A DNA stretch of 12,882 bases from Bdellovibrionales bacterium (lineage in GTDB: Bacteria; Bdellovibrionota; Bdellovibrionia; Bdellovibrionales; JAMPXM01), in assembly GCA_005792225.1 (NCBI GenBank), contig SXSP01000096.1, positions 1-12,882 on the forward strand, in the 5' to 3' direction. Positions 6,766 to 12,882 of the stretch are shown one piece after another. Every line of letters starts with the position of its first letter. Position 1 is the first letter of the stretch. Both the position numbers and the translations under genes were made by a program. Under the pieces are notes generated by a model. That model ran no database searches. It was not told the origin of the DNA and worked only from the letters and a program-made list of their open reading frames with translations.

Positions 6766-7404
6766 ATGAAAGTCTGCCAACTGATCTCGCTCGTAAGCCT
6801 TATCGGTGTTTCGCTTTACTTCGCGCCATGCAAGGCCATGCTCCGTATTCCCGGCCGCTTTCCCAGCGCCGTGAGCGCCGTTCGCGTGCCCGTAAAACCG
6901 CTTAATTTTTATTCGAGTTCCCGCGACTTCTCAAAAGGATGCAACTTCGCCGAGATTCAACCCGTGATTCCGCGCTCGACCTTTGATGTCGCGAACTATA
7001 TTCCGCAGGATCTCACCCCCACGAATGACGGTGGCATCATCGCCGCGCGAATTGCCGACCGCAGCCTCAATACCATCTTCAATTCACCGGAAGTTCAGAA
7101 CACCGACTTTGGTCGCACCGCCCACAGCCTCGAAAAGACGATGAACAGCGATATGAGCGTTGGTGGTCAGGAACCAGATTCCATCCGCCACAATTTCAAA
7201 TTCGGCGTGAAAGCTGCGCAAACCAAGGCGCATCTGACTTACGAGGGAATCACGAACGCCGAAGTGAGCTACCAGGTCGCCGCATCCACTCTCAATGTGG
7301 AAGTCCGCGAGCCCATGGCAATGCTGAACACCGACCTCGTCTATAACCACATCAACACGCGCGATGATCAACGCGACGTCTTGAGCGTGCGCTGGAACTG
7401 GTAA
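6766..7404 (+). CDS. Exported protein of unknown function, probably envelope-associated
   Basis: I do not recognise this 212-residue protein. It starts with a signal peptide: MK, a hydrophobic stretch (LISLVSLIGVSLYF) and a likely cleavage near APCKA-M (about residue 24). The Cys there does not form a good lipobox. The middle (about 45-145) is polar and low in regular pattern. The last 75 residues alternate polar and hydrophobic/aromatic residues (NFKFGVK, AHLTYEG, AEVSYQV, STLNVEV) like amphipathic beta-strands, and the chain ends SVRWNW. A terminal aromatic is typical of outer-membrane beta-barrels, but four to six strands are too few for a monomeric barrel, so oligomerisation or a periplasmic beta-domain is possible. 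The gene is preceded by a sigma-54 promoter and a structured leader. GGAG (6751-6754) or GAAGAAG would serve as ribosome-binding site. It converges on purD. Confidence 0.75.
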   Translation: MKVCQLISLVSLIGVSLYFAPCKAMLRIPGRFPSAVSAVRVPVKPLNFYSSSRDFSKGCNFAEIQPVIPRSTFDVANYIPQDLTPTNDGGIIAARIADRSLNTIFNSPEVQNTDFGRTAHSLEKTMNSDMSVGGQEPDSIRHNFKFGVKAAQTKAHLTYEGITNAEVSYQVAASTLNVEVREPMAMLNTDLVYNHINTRDDQRDVLSVRWNW

Positions 7405-7437
7405 ACCGTCGTTTAAACCGTCCGCCCAGCCCAGCTG

Positions 7438-8712
7438 TCAGGTCTTCTGGCCGTGCCCGATATCTGTTCGGAATTGCATTCCCTTCCACTCGACTTCTTG
7501 CACCTGCTTGTAGGCAAGTTCGAGCGCTTCGCGAAGGTCGCGCCCCAAACCGATACTGTTTAAAACTCGACCGCCATCGGTGATCCACTGACCGTCCTCG
7601 CGACGGCGGGTCCCCGCGTGCAGGAAGTAGCGTCCCGTCTCCGCACGCGCGCGATCGAGTCCGACAATCGCGGTTCCTTTCACGGGCGAGTCAGGGTAGC
7701 CCTCCGCGGCCAAGACAACGCAGGCCGCAGATCCGCGTTTCCACTTTAAATGCGGAAGCCTACCCTCGGCGACGTCAGAGAAAACGTCGCCCCAATCACC
7801 GTCGAGCAAAGGCAAGATGACTTGCGTCTCCGGATCACCGAAGCGCGCGTTGTATTCGATCACGCTGGGTCCGCGGGGCGTGATCATCAGGCCAATATAC
7901 AAAACTCCACGGTAGAGCATGGATCTCTTTTGCATCTCGCGGAGGGTCGGTTCGACAATTTCGGAATTGATGCGAACGCGCAGGTCGGGATCAATTTCGA
8001 CGGGCGCGACGACGCCCATTCCGCCCGTGTTCGGTCCCTCATCTCCCGTGCGCAAACGCTTGTGATCTTGCGCGAGCACAAGCGGCTCAAAATTCACGCC
8101 ATTCGTTAGAACGAGATAGGAGATTTCGTAGCCCGGTGAGAACTCCTCAAGGAGTGCGGAAGATCCAGCATCCCCCAGAGACCGAGAGACAAACAAAGAC
8201 TGAGCCGCGTCTTCAAGCTCCTTCAGAGTTTTACAAATGAAGACGCCTTTACCGGCGGCAAGACCGTCGGCTTTGAGAACGTAGGGAGGACTAAAGTTGC
8301 TCGATGCCCGAAGAGTTTCGTCAACGGTGCGAACAACAATCGATCTCGCGGTCGGAACGCCGGCAGAGATGATGAACTCCTTCGAGTAGACTTTGCTTCC
8401 TTCAAGGCGCGCGCCTTCGCGGCTGGGACCGAAGACCGAGACGCCGCGTTCCCGCAGACGGTCGGACAATCCATCCACGAGCGGAACCTCGGGACCCACG
8501 ACGACGAAATCAATTTTTTCGAGGAGAATCAGCCGGTGCAGAGACTCAAAATCGCGCCAGTCGGTGGCGATGGAGCGAACTTTTTCTGATTCTGCGGAAA
8601 TTCCTGAGCTACCCGGGACGGCGATGACGGCCTCAATCGAGGGCGACAAAGCCAGAGCTCGAACTAATGCGTGTTCACGACCGCCTTGACCGATGACTAA
8701 TGCTCTTTTCAT
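7438..8712 (-). CDS. purD: Phosphoribosylamine-glycine ligase (GAR synthetase)
   Basis: PurD joins 5-phosphoribosylamine to glycine using ATP, the second step of de novo purine synthesis, in the cytoplasm. At 424 residues it matches the family length. The N-terminal Rossmann-like part starts ALVIGQGGREHAL and contains VVGPEVPLVDGL. The ATP-grasp region includes YVLKADGLAAGKGV (about 145-160). GQDHKR-type and PNTGGMG signatures appear as AQDHKRLRTGDEGPNTGGMG. The metal-binding block is IEYNARFGDPETQ. All key blocks look intact. No other purine gene is adjacent, so it appears to be transcribed alone. The ATG at 8712 has no Shine-Dalgarno; its promoter puts +1 on the start codon. It diverges from the thiolase operon and converges on the exported-protein gene with a 33-bp gap. 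Confidence 0.97.
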   Translation of the reverse strand: MKRALVIGQGGREHALVRALALSPSIEAVIAVPGSSGISAESEKVRSIATDWRDFESLHRLILLEKIDFVVVGPEVPLVDGLSDRLRERGVSVFGPSREGARLEGSKVYSKEFIISAGVPTARSIVVRTVDETLRASSNFSPPYVLKADGLAAGKGVFICKTLKELEDAAQSLFVSRSLGDAGSSALLEEFSPGYEISYLVLTNGVNFEPLVLAQDHKRLRTGDEGPNTGGMGVVAPVEIDPDLRVRINSEIVEPTLREMQKRSMLYRGVLYIGLMITPRGPSVIEYNARFGDPETQVILPLLDGDWGDVFSDVAEGRLPHLKWKRGSAACVVLAAEGYPDSPVKGTAIVGLDRARAETGRYFLHAGTRRREDGQWITDGGRVLNSIGLGRDLREALELAYKQVQEVEWKGMQFRTDIGHGQKT

Positions 8713-8718
8713 CGCTTT

Positions 8719-8747
8719 GGAATATCGGGTGCGAAAAGAGGTGTCAA
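8719..8747 (-). promoter_or_regulatory. Sigma-70-type promoter of purD (leaderless layout)
   Basis: On the minus strand a perfect TTGACA -35 box (8742-8747) is followed by a 17-bp spacer and TATTCC (8719-8724). Only six bases separate that -10 box from the purD ATG, so +1 should fall on the A of the start codon. The -10 is weak (3 of 6), and ATATTC one base upstream is an alternative register. No purine-rich ribosome-binding site precedes the ATG. Confidence 0.55.
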
Positions 8748-8777
8748 TTGACCGTGAGTCGCGGCGTCTCTTACTAT
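8748..8777 (+). promoter_or_regulatory. Sigma-70-type promoter of the thiolase operon
   Basis: TTGACC (8748-8753), an 18-bp spacer and TACTAT (8772-8777) predict a start near 8784. The -35 box abuts the purD -35 box, so the two hexamers together contain the palindrome GTCAATTGAC (8743-8752). The resulting leader of about 68 nt carries GGAG (8841-8844) seven bases before the thiolase ATG. Confidence 0.55.
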
Positions 8778-8783
8778 TTTATA

Positions 8784-8807
8784 TATCTCTTTTATCTATC
8801 TCTTTTA
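8784..8807 (+). repeat. Tandem repeat TATCTCTTTTA x2 at the predicted thiolase start site
   Basis: TATCTCTTTTA occurs at 8784-8794 and again at 8797-8807, a 13-bp period. It lies in an AT- and pyrimidine-rich tract unlike the surrounding sequence. The repeats begin at the predicted transcription start, a position suited to a repressor operator or to an effect on the leader RNA. Chance low complexity is the alternative. Confidence 0.5.
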
Positions 8808-8851
8808 GGTAAGCCATTCAAAAATGACCATTCGCGCTTTGGAGCACAACC

Positions 8852-10069
8852 ATGAAAAGACCCGCGTTCGTCAATTCGTCTCCTGAAACCACAATCGTCG
8901 TCGTCGGTGGAAAGCGAACTCCTTTCGGAGCGTTCGGCGGTGGCTTAAGGGATGTCGGCGCAACTCAGCTCGCCGTTGCCGCAGGTCGAGGAGCGCTTGA
9001 GCAAGCAGGCGTTGCCGCGGGTGATGTCGATCACGTCGTCCTCGGTAACGTTGTTCAAAGCGGAGCGGATGCCGCTTACGTTCCCCGTCACGTCGGGCTT
9101 CATCTCGGCGTACCAGTTAACGTCGGCGCCCTCGGACTCAATCGACTTTGTGGAAGTGGTTTTCAATCGTGGGTCACGGCGGCCCAAATGCTTCTCACGG
9201 GAGAAGCAACGGTTGCTCTCGCCGGCGGTGTGGAGCAAATGTCCCAGATTCCTTATGTTCTACGCGGCGCCCGGTTTGATGGCTACCGCATGGGCAATGC
9301 TCAAGTCGAAGACTATATGACGAGCGCCCTGACCGATGCCTATGCGGGAACACCCATGGCGATAACGGCGGAGAACCTCGCCGAAATGTATTCGATTTCG
9401 CGCGCGGCGTGCGATGAATACTCACTTCTCACGCAGAGCCGTTACGCCGAAGCCTTAAAGAAGGGTTACTTCGCGAACGAGATGGTTTCGGTGAAAGTCA
9501 CATCAAAAAAGGGCGAACTGGAAATCTCGAAAGACGAACACCCGAAGCCTGACGTTCCCGCCGACAAGATCAAGTCGATGAAGCCCTTGTTTAAGGAAAA
9601 TGGGACCGTCACGGCGGCGACCGCGTCGGGAATCGTCGACGGGGCCGCGATGAGCGTTCTCATGACCGAAGCTGAAGCAAAGCGCCGCGGCTTGAAGCCT
9701 CTGGCGAAACTCGTATCGTGGGCATCAGTGGGTTGTGATCCGAAGATCATGGGAATCGGGCCGGCAGGTGCGATTCGTTCCGCTCTCGATCTGGCGAAGA
9801 TGAAACTCGAGCAGATGGATCTCGTTGAGGTCAACGAGGCTTTCGCCGCTCAGTTCTTGGCGGTCGAGAAGGAACTCGGTCTTGATCGTTCGAAAACGAA
9901 CGTCAACGGCGGCGCGATCGCGGTTGGCCATCCCTTAGGTGCGAGCGGCACGCGTATCATGAACCACTTGGTTTATGAGCTCGGTCGTCGTTCTCAAGCA
10001 CGCTTCGCCGTCGGCAGCGCTTGCATCGGCGGCGGCCAAGGTATCGCGATCATCATTGAGAAAGCGTAA
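8852..10069 (+). CDS. Thiolase: 3-ketoacyl-CoA thiolase / acetyl-CoA acetyltransferase (ACAA2-like)
   Basis: A 405-residue type II/I thiolase that cleaves 3-ketoacyl-CoA (or acetoacetyl-CoA) with CoA to give acetyl-CoA, or runs in reverse. The acylated nucleophile is C100 in NRLCGSGFQ. The NEAFAAQF block carries the active-site Asn. H360 is in [14 protein letters not shown], and the proton-shuttling C391 is in [10 protein letters not shown]. From memory the sequence closely follows mitochondrial ACAA2 ([40 protein letters not shown] blocks), more than it does bacterial AtoB. An N-terminal extension of about ten residues precedes [16 protein letters not shown]. The ATG at 8852 has GGAG at 7 nt. 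It is the first gene of an operon with an SDR homologue (14-bp gap) and a glutaryl-CoA dehydrogenase-like gene, consistent with the final step from crotonyl-CoA to acetyl-CoA. Confidence 0.92.
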   Translation: MKRPAFVNSSPETTIVVVGGKRTPFGAFGGGLRDVGATQLAVAAGRGALEQAGVAAGDVDHVVLGNVVQSGADAAYVPRHVGLHLGVPVNVGALGLNRLCGSGFQSWVTAAQMLLTGEATVALAGGVEQMSQIPYVLRGARFDGYRMGNAQVEDYMTSALTDAYAGTPMAITAENLAEMYSISRAACDEYSLLTQSRYAEALKKGYFANEMVSVKVTSKKGELEISKDEHPKPDVPADKIKSMKPLFKENGTVTAATASGIVDGAAMSVLMTEAEAKRRGLKPLAKLVSWASVGCDPKIMGIGPAGAIRSALDLAKMKLEQMDLVEVNEAFAAQFLAVEKELGLDRSKTNVNGGAIAVGHPLGASGTRIMNHLVYELGRRSQARFAVGSACIGGGQGIAIIIEKA

Positions 10070-10083
10070 GAGGGAAAATCAAA

Positions 10084-10893
10084 ATGCCGATCGAAAGCAC
10101 GGAAGCCAGTTTTAAACTTCAAGATCGTACCGCGGTCCTCTCAGGTCCCTGCAATACGATCAATCAATCGATCGCGATGAAGCTCACGCAGCTCGGCGCG
10201 AACGTCGCGCTCATCGATCGCAACGTCGATAAAATTCAGCGTTTCGCGGGTCAGATCATGGATTCCCGTGAGATCAATGAAAGGTACGGCAGAGCGACCG
10301 CGATCCAGGCCGATCTCTCAAAGCCCCACCACGTTCAAGATGCGATTTCGCGCGCGGCCGAAGCCTTCGGTGGAATCGACATCTTTATCGACGGGCTGAT
10401 CACGACCGAGGTCATGCCTTTTCGCGAAGCCAAGGTGATCGACGAGTTTGAGCGGGTCATCGACGTCAACCTCCGCTCTCCCCTTCTGATGACCCATGCG
10501 GTTTTGAGATTTTTAGAAGGACGTAAACGCGGTCGCATTATCTATCTCATGCACGATCTCGCGCGCCTTGGTCTCGTCAATAATAGTTTAATGGCACTCA
10601 CGCGAACGGGCCTCTCTTCGTTCGCGCGTACTCTCTCGCGCGAACTTGCGGAAAAGAACATCACCGTCAACTGCGTCGCGATGGGTGTGACCGAGGACTT
10701 TCTCCTCAGCCAACACCGGAACGAACAAATCAGCATCCAAGAGGCACACTCGCGGCTTGCGAAGTTTTTCCCTTCGGCGACGATGACCGAGCCCGAGAGA
10801 GTTGCAAATATGGTGGCGTTTCTCGCGAGCCCCCTCGGTATCGGAGTGACGGGCCAGACGGTCGCCGTCAGCCAAGGTCTAAGCTTCCAGTAA
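10084..10893 (+). CDS. Short-chain dehydrogenase/reductase homologue, probably catalytically inactive
   Basis: A 269-residue protein with a clear SDR backbone: a hydrophobic first strand, ADLSKP-type Asp77, GGIDIFID, VIDVNLRSPLLMTHAVL, ITVNCVAMG, and a C-terminal FLASPLGIGVTGQTVAVSQG. Aligned by eye to E. coli FabG without gaps through the active site, Ser138 becomes H157, Tyr151 becomes M170 and Lys155 becomes R174. Only the structural Asn (N129) is kept. The cofactor motif TGxxxGxG is SGPCNTIN, with T25 and N27 in place of the second and third Gly, and NNAG is replaced by IDGL. The reading frame is intact, so this is not a decayed gene. It sits where a 3-hydroxyacyl-CoA dehydrogenase would be expected between thiolase and acyl-CoA dehydrogenase. 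A structural, regulatory or altered-chemistry role is inferred. AGAGGG precedes the ATG. Confidence 0.85.
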   Translation: MPIESTEASFKLQDRTAVLSGPCNTINQSIAMKLTQLGANVALIDRNVDKIQRFAGQIMDSREINERYGRATAIQADLSKPHHVQDAISRAAEAFGGIDIFIDGLITTEVMPFREAKVIDEFERVIDVNLRSPLLMTHAVLRFLEGRKRGRIIYLMHDLARLGLVNNSLMALTRTGLSSFARTLSRELAEKNITVNCVAMGVTEDFLLSQHRNEQISIQEAHSRLAKFFPSATMTEPERVANMVAFLASPLGIGVTGQTVAVSQGLSFQ

Positions 10894-10904
10894 GGAGTTT
10901 TGGG

Positions 10905-12077
10905 GTGAAAGCATTCGAGTCTCCCGATTTCTTCAATGTTGATGAGCTCCTCACTTCGGAGGAGCGACAAATTCGGAGCACCGTTCGCCAATTCGTCTCG
11001 AAAGAAGTCATGCCCATCATCGAGGACTGCTTCGTAAAAGATGAGTTTCCGAAGCAGCTCATTCCGCAATTGGCCGAGCTCGGCGTCTTCGGCGCCACGA
11101 TCAAGGGCTACGGCTGCGCCGGGCTCAGCTACACCGAATACGGGATCATCATGCAGGAGCTCGAGCGCGGAGACTCCGGTCTACGCAGTTTCGTGAGCGT
11201 TCAAGGTGCCCTCGCGATGGGAGCGCTGAACCTCTGGGGCACAGCCAATCAGAAAGAAAAGTACCTTCCCCGCATGGCAACTGGCGAATGGATCGGTTGC
11301 TTTGGCCTCACCGAGCCTGATTTCGGATCAAACCCCGCCGGCATGGCGACGACCGCCCGCCGCGATGGAAACCACTTCGTCCTGAACGGCTCCAAATTTT
11401 GGATTACGAATGGCGGCATCTCGCAAGTCGCGATCGTCTGGGCGAAGGTTCCCGAAAAAGAGAATCGCATTCACGGCTTCATCGTTGAAAAGGGAACTCC
11501 CGGCTTCACCACCCGCGATGTGCACAAAAAGTTTTCCCTCAAAGCCTCGATCACGAGCGAACTTCATTTCGCCGATTGCCGCGTACCCGTTGAAAACATG
11601 CTCGACGTTCAAGGACTGAAAGGCCCGATCGGTTGCCTCGTCAACGCTCGCTTCGGAATCGCGTTCGGCGCGATCGGTGCCGCAATGGCCTGCTATGACG
11701 AAGCCTTAAATTATGCGAAAACGCGCGTCCAATTTGATAAGCCCATCGCGGGATTTCAGCTGGTTCAGGCGAAGCTCGTAAAAATGTATCAAGAGATCAC
11801 GAAGGCCCAACTTCTTACCTGGCGCCTGGGTCGACTAAAAGATGAAGGGCGGGCCACGGCTCAACAAATCTCACTCGCGAAGATGAATAACGTGGCCATG
11901 GCCCTCGACTGCGCGCGCGTCACGCGCGATATCCTCGGGGCCTCGGGAATCACTCACGAGTACCAGTGCGGTCGCCACATGATGAATTTAGAAAGTGTCA
12001 TTACGTACGAAGGCACCGACGATATCCATCGTCTCATCCTCGGCGAACACATTACGGGAATTCCGGCTTACCGTTAA
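10905..12077 (+). CDS. Acyl-CoA dehydrogenase, glutaryl-CoA dehydrogenase-like
   Basis: A 390-residue FAD acyl-CoA dehydrogenase. GCFGLTEPDFGSNPAGM and WITNGG are the FAD/substrate blocks of the middle domain. The catalytic base is E369 in VITYEGTDDIHRLILG, matching the TYEGTHDIHALILG of human glutaryl-CoA dehydrogenase (Glu370). The residues that in that enzyme contact the substrate gamma-carboxylate are also present as E87, R94 and S95 (ERGDSGLRS). This supports glutaryl-CoA to crotonyl-CoA plus CO2, the lysine/tryptophan degradation step, over simple fatty acyl-CoA oxidation. A non-decarboxylating relative cannot be excluded. Start is GTG at 10905, with AAGGAG seven bases upstream and only 11 bp after the SDR stop. 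It needs an electron-transfer flavoprotein not encoded here. It ends 2 bp from the converging outer-membrane protein gene, with no terminator visible between. Confidence 0.9.
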   Translation: MKAFESPDFFNVDELLTSEERQIRSTVRQFVSKEVMPIIEDCFVKDEFPKQLIPQLAELGVFGATIKGYGCAGLSYTEYGIIMQELERGDSGLRSFVSVQGALAMGALNLWGTANQKEKYLPRMATGEWIGCFGLTEPDFGSNPAGMATTARRDGNHFVLNGSKFWITNGGISQVAIVWAKVPEKENRIHGFIVEKGTPGFTTRDVHKKFSLKASITSELHFADCRVPVENMLDVQGLKGPIGCLVNARFGIAFGAIGAAMACYDEALNYAKTRVQFDKPIAGFQLVQAKLVKMYQEITKAQLLTWRLGRLKDEGRATAQQISLAKMNNVAMALDCARVTRDILGASGITHEYQCGRHMMNLESVITYEGTDDIHRLILGEHITGIPAYR

Positions 12078-12079
12078 AG

Positions 12080-12652
12080 TCACCAGTACCAAATCGAGTA
12101 GACCGAAGGATAGATCGCCGATTTCGTGTTGGAGACTTTGGTGTATGCCTCACCGACGAACTTCTCAGTGTAGGTCGCAGACGAGTAATTCATCCGGAGG
12201 CCCAAGTGAAACTTTTCCGTGACGGGAAAGTTGTAGCCGAAATCAGCCTTGAGCGCCGTACCCTTCCACTGCTCGGAAGTTCCGCCCGACGGAGCATAGG
12301 AGCCCGTCGTGACCAGATAGTAAGCGAGCCCCAGACTCCAGTTCTTCTTCTTATCGATGATCCATAAAAAACGCGGACCCATTTGGCTACTGGAGTACGT
12401 GGTTGTCGTTCCGCCCGAAGTATCGGTAGTAGAGAAACTCGCGTAGCCCCAACCGACGAGGTAGCGCCCCTTTTTATCAATCTCAAAACCGATGGCACCC
12501 TCAAAGTACGTGCGTCCGCTCGCGGCGGAGCCACCGGTCACCGTGAGTGCATCGCTCGTGTAAAAGCCGTTCAGCTCGACGTAGGCCTGGGCTTGAGCCA
12601 TTCCCGCGAAGATTATGAAGACGATAGATATCCACCGATAGAGTCTCATCAT
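12080..12652 (-). CDS. Small outer-membrane beta-barrel-like protein
   Basis: A 190-residue protein with an N-terminal signal peptide: basic MMRLYR, hydrophobic WISIVFIIFAGM and a probable cleavage after AQAQA (about residue 23). The mature part is rich in alternating aromatic/hydrophobic and polar residues with Gly/Ser/Thr-rich turns: YVELNGFYTSDALTV, TYFEGAIGFEI, RYLVGWGYASFST, NWSLGLAYYLV, FHLGLRMNYSSATY. It ends SIWYW, the terminal aromatic expected for recognition by the BAM complex. About eight strands can be drawn, like OmpA/OmpW/OmpX-size barrels. I do not recognise a specific family. ATG 12652 or the next codon (12649) could be the start; the ribosome-binding site is weak. It lies 41 bp downstream of the coiled-coil gene and may be co-transcribed with it. 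Confidence 0.8.
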   Translation of the reverse strand: MMRLYRWISIVFIIFAGMAQAQAYVELNGFYTSDALTVTGGSAASGRTYFEGAIGFEIDKKGRYLVGWGYASFSTTDTSGGTTTTYSSSQMGPRFLWIIDKKKNWSLGLAYYLVTTGSYAPSGGTSEQWKGTALKADFGYNFPVTEKFHLGLRMNYSSATYTEKFVGEAYTKVSNTKSAIYPSVYSIWYW

Positions 12653-12693
12653 GAAACTCGATCGGCGTTTAAACGTTTCATATTGAGTCTAGA

Positions 12694-12882
12694 TTAGCGG
12701 CCGAGAATGGCCTTCTCGAGACGTTCCATGCGAGCCTTGAGCTCTTCGTTCTCACGCTGAAGATTCGAGATCTGCTTCTCGCGTGCTGCCCTCTCGGCCT
12801 GGGCCTCGGCCTTGATCGAGGCGATCTCACGCTTCAAGGAAGAAACATCATCTTGAGTCACACGACACATTCCGTAAATCTC
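12694..12882 (-). CDS. Coiled-coil protein or C-terminal coiled coil of a larger protein (runs off right edge)
   Basis: The frame is open from the window edge to a TAA at 12694-12696 and gives 62 residues. After a possible internal start (ATG at 12870, MCRVTQDD) it is almost entirely charged heptad-like sequence: SSLKREIASIKAEAQA, then ISNLQRENEELKARMERL, ending EKAILGR. This is a long amphipathic helix likely to form a coiled coil. If the ATG at 12870 is the true start, the product is a 58-residue soluble protein with only a weak ribosome-binding site. Equally, the residues before it (EIYG) may belong to a longer protein whose C-terminus is this helix. Tail-fibre/endosialidase-chaperone proteins often end this way, but that is a guess. 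Sequence beyond the window decides this. Confidence 0.6.
   Translation of the reverse strand, partial: EIYGMCRVTQDDVSSLKREIASIKAEAQAERAAREKQISNLQRENEELKARMERLEKAILGR

Noticed and set aside
6564..6905. Plus-strand open frame running through the regulatory region
   Set aside because: It spans the sigma-54 promoter and UTR structure, has low-complexity Arg-rich sequence, and overlaps the signal-peptide gene in another frame without its own ribosome-binding site.
7405..7437. Bidirectional terminator between the exported-protein gene and purD
   Set aside because: Only a GTTTAAAC palindrome and a short AAACCGTC repeat are present; there is no GC-rich stem with T-runs.
8945..9425. Open frames on both strands inside the thiolase gene
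   Set aside because: They are alternative-frame shadows of a highly conserved coding sequence containing the active-site Cys.
12649..12681. Ten-codon upstream open frame (MKRLNADRVS) whose stop overlaps the barrel-protein ATG
   Set aside because: The arrangement could couple translation, but there is no strong ribosome-binding site and no attenuation-type residue run; a chance short frame is more likely.
1..12882. Mobile elements, CRISPR arrays, toxin-antitoxin or phage-defence genes
   Set aside because: No transposase, integrase, spaced repeats or defence-family motifs were found; the window is mostly core metabolism and regulation.

Overview
The window is 12.9 kb of gene-dense bacterial DNA with moderately high GC. 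Many genes overlap or are spaced by only a few bases. Gene types point to a Gram-negative heterotroph: a beta-barrel-like exported protein with a C-terminal aromatic residue, mitochondrial-like fatty/acyl-CoA enzymes, and a soluble multi-sensor histidine kinase with an NtrC-family activator. This fits a delta-proteobacterial or Bdellovibrionota-type organism, but that placement is inferred from gene style only. No mobile element, CRISPR array, rRNA or tRNA gene was seen.

Layout. (1) 1-1522, minus strand: glmU and the first 42 codons of glmS, the UDP-GlcNAc supply pathway. (2) 1603-4957, plus strand: a tightly overlapping operon of an MpaA-like M14 murein peptide amidase, a HAD hydrolase and a cytoplasmic histidine kinase (pseudo-receiver, coiled coil, GAF, Cys-bearing PAS, HisKA, HATPase). 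The operon appears to end at a hairpin and T-run inside the last kinase codons. (3) 5115-6518: a sigma-54-dependent response regulator (REC-AAA+ with GAFTGA-Fis HTH) with its own promoter. (4) 6519-7404: a 247-bp regulatory region holding two inverted repeats, a consensus -24/-12 sigma-54 promoter and a large 5' UTR stem-loop, followed by a gene for an unrecognised exported protein. (5) 7438-8712, minus: purD. (6) 8852-12077, plus: a three-gene operon of ACAA2-like thiolase, a short-chain dehydrogenase homologue lacking its catalytic residues, and a glutaryl-CoA dehydrogenase-like flavoenzyme. (7) 12080-12882, minus: a small outer-membrane beta-barrel-like protein and the C-terminal end (or all) of a coiled-coil protein.

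How it fits together. The most coherent new unit is region 2-4. A cytoplasmic kinase and an adjacent sigma-54 activator sit directly upstream of a well-formed sigma-54 promoter, which would drive a secreted, beta-rich protein through a structured leader. Region 6 looks like a glutaryl-CoA/crotonyl-CoA to acetyl-CoA module whose dehydrogenase-like middle gene is a probable pseudoenzyme.

Promoter architecture is also notable. glmU and purD both have sigma-70-type promoters placed so that transcription should begin on the A of the ATG, with no Shine-Dalgarno, suggesting leaderless mRNAs. Both also sit in compact divergent promoter pairs: overlapping at glmU/mpaA, and abutting -35 boxes forming a palindrome at purD/thiolase.
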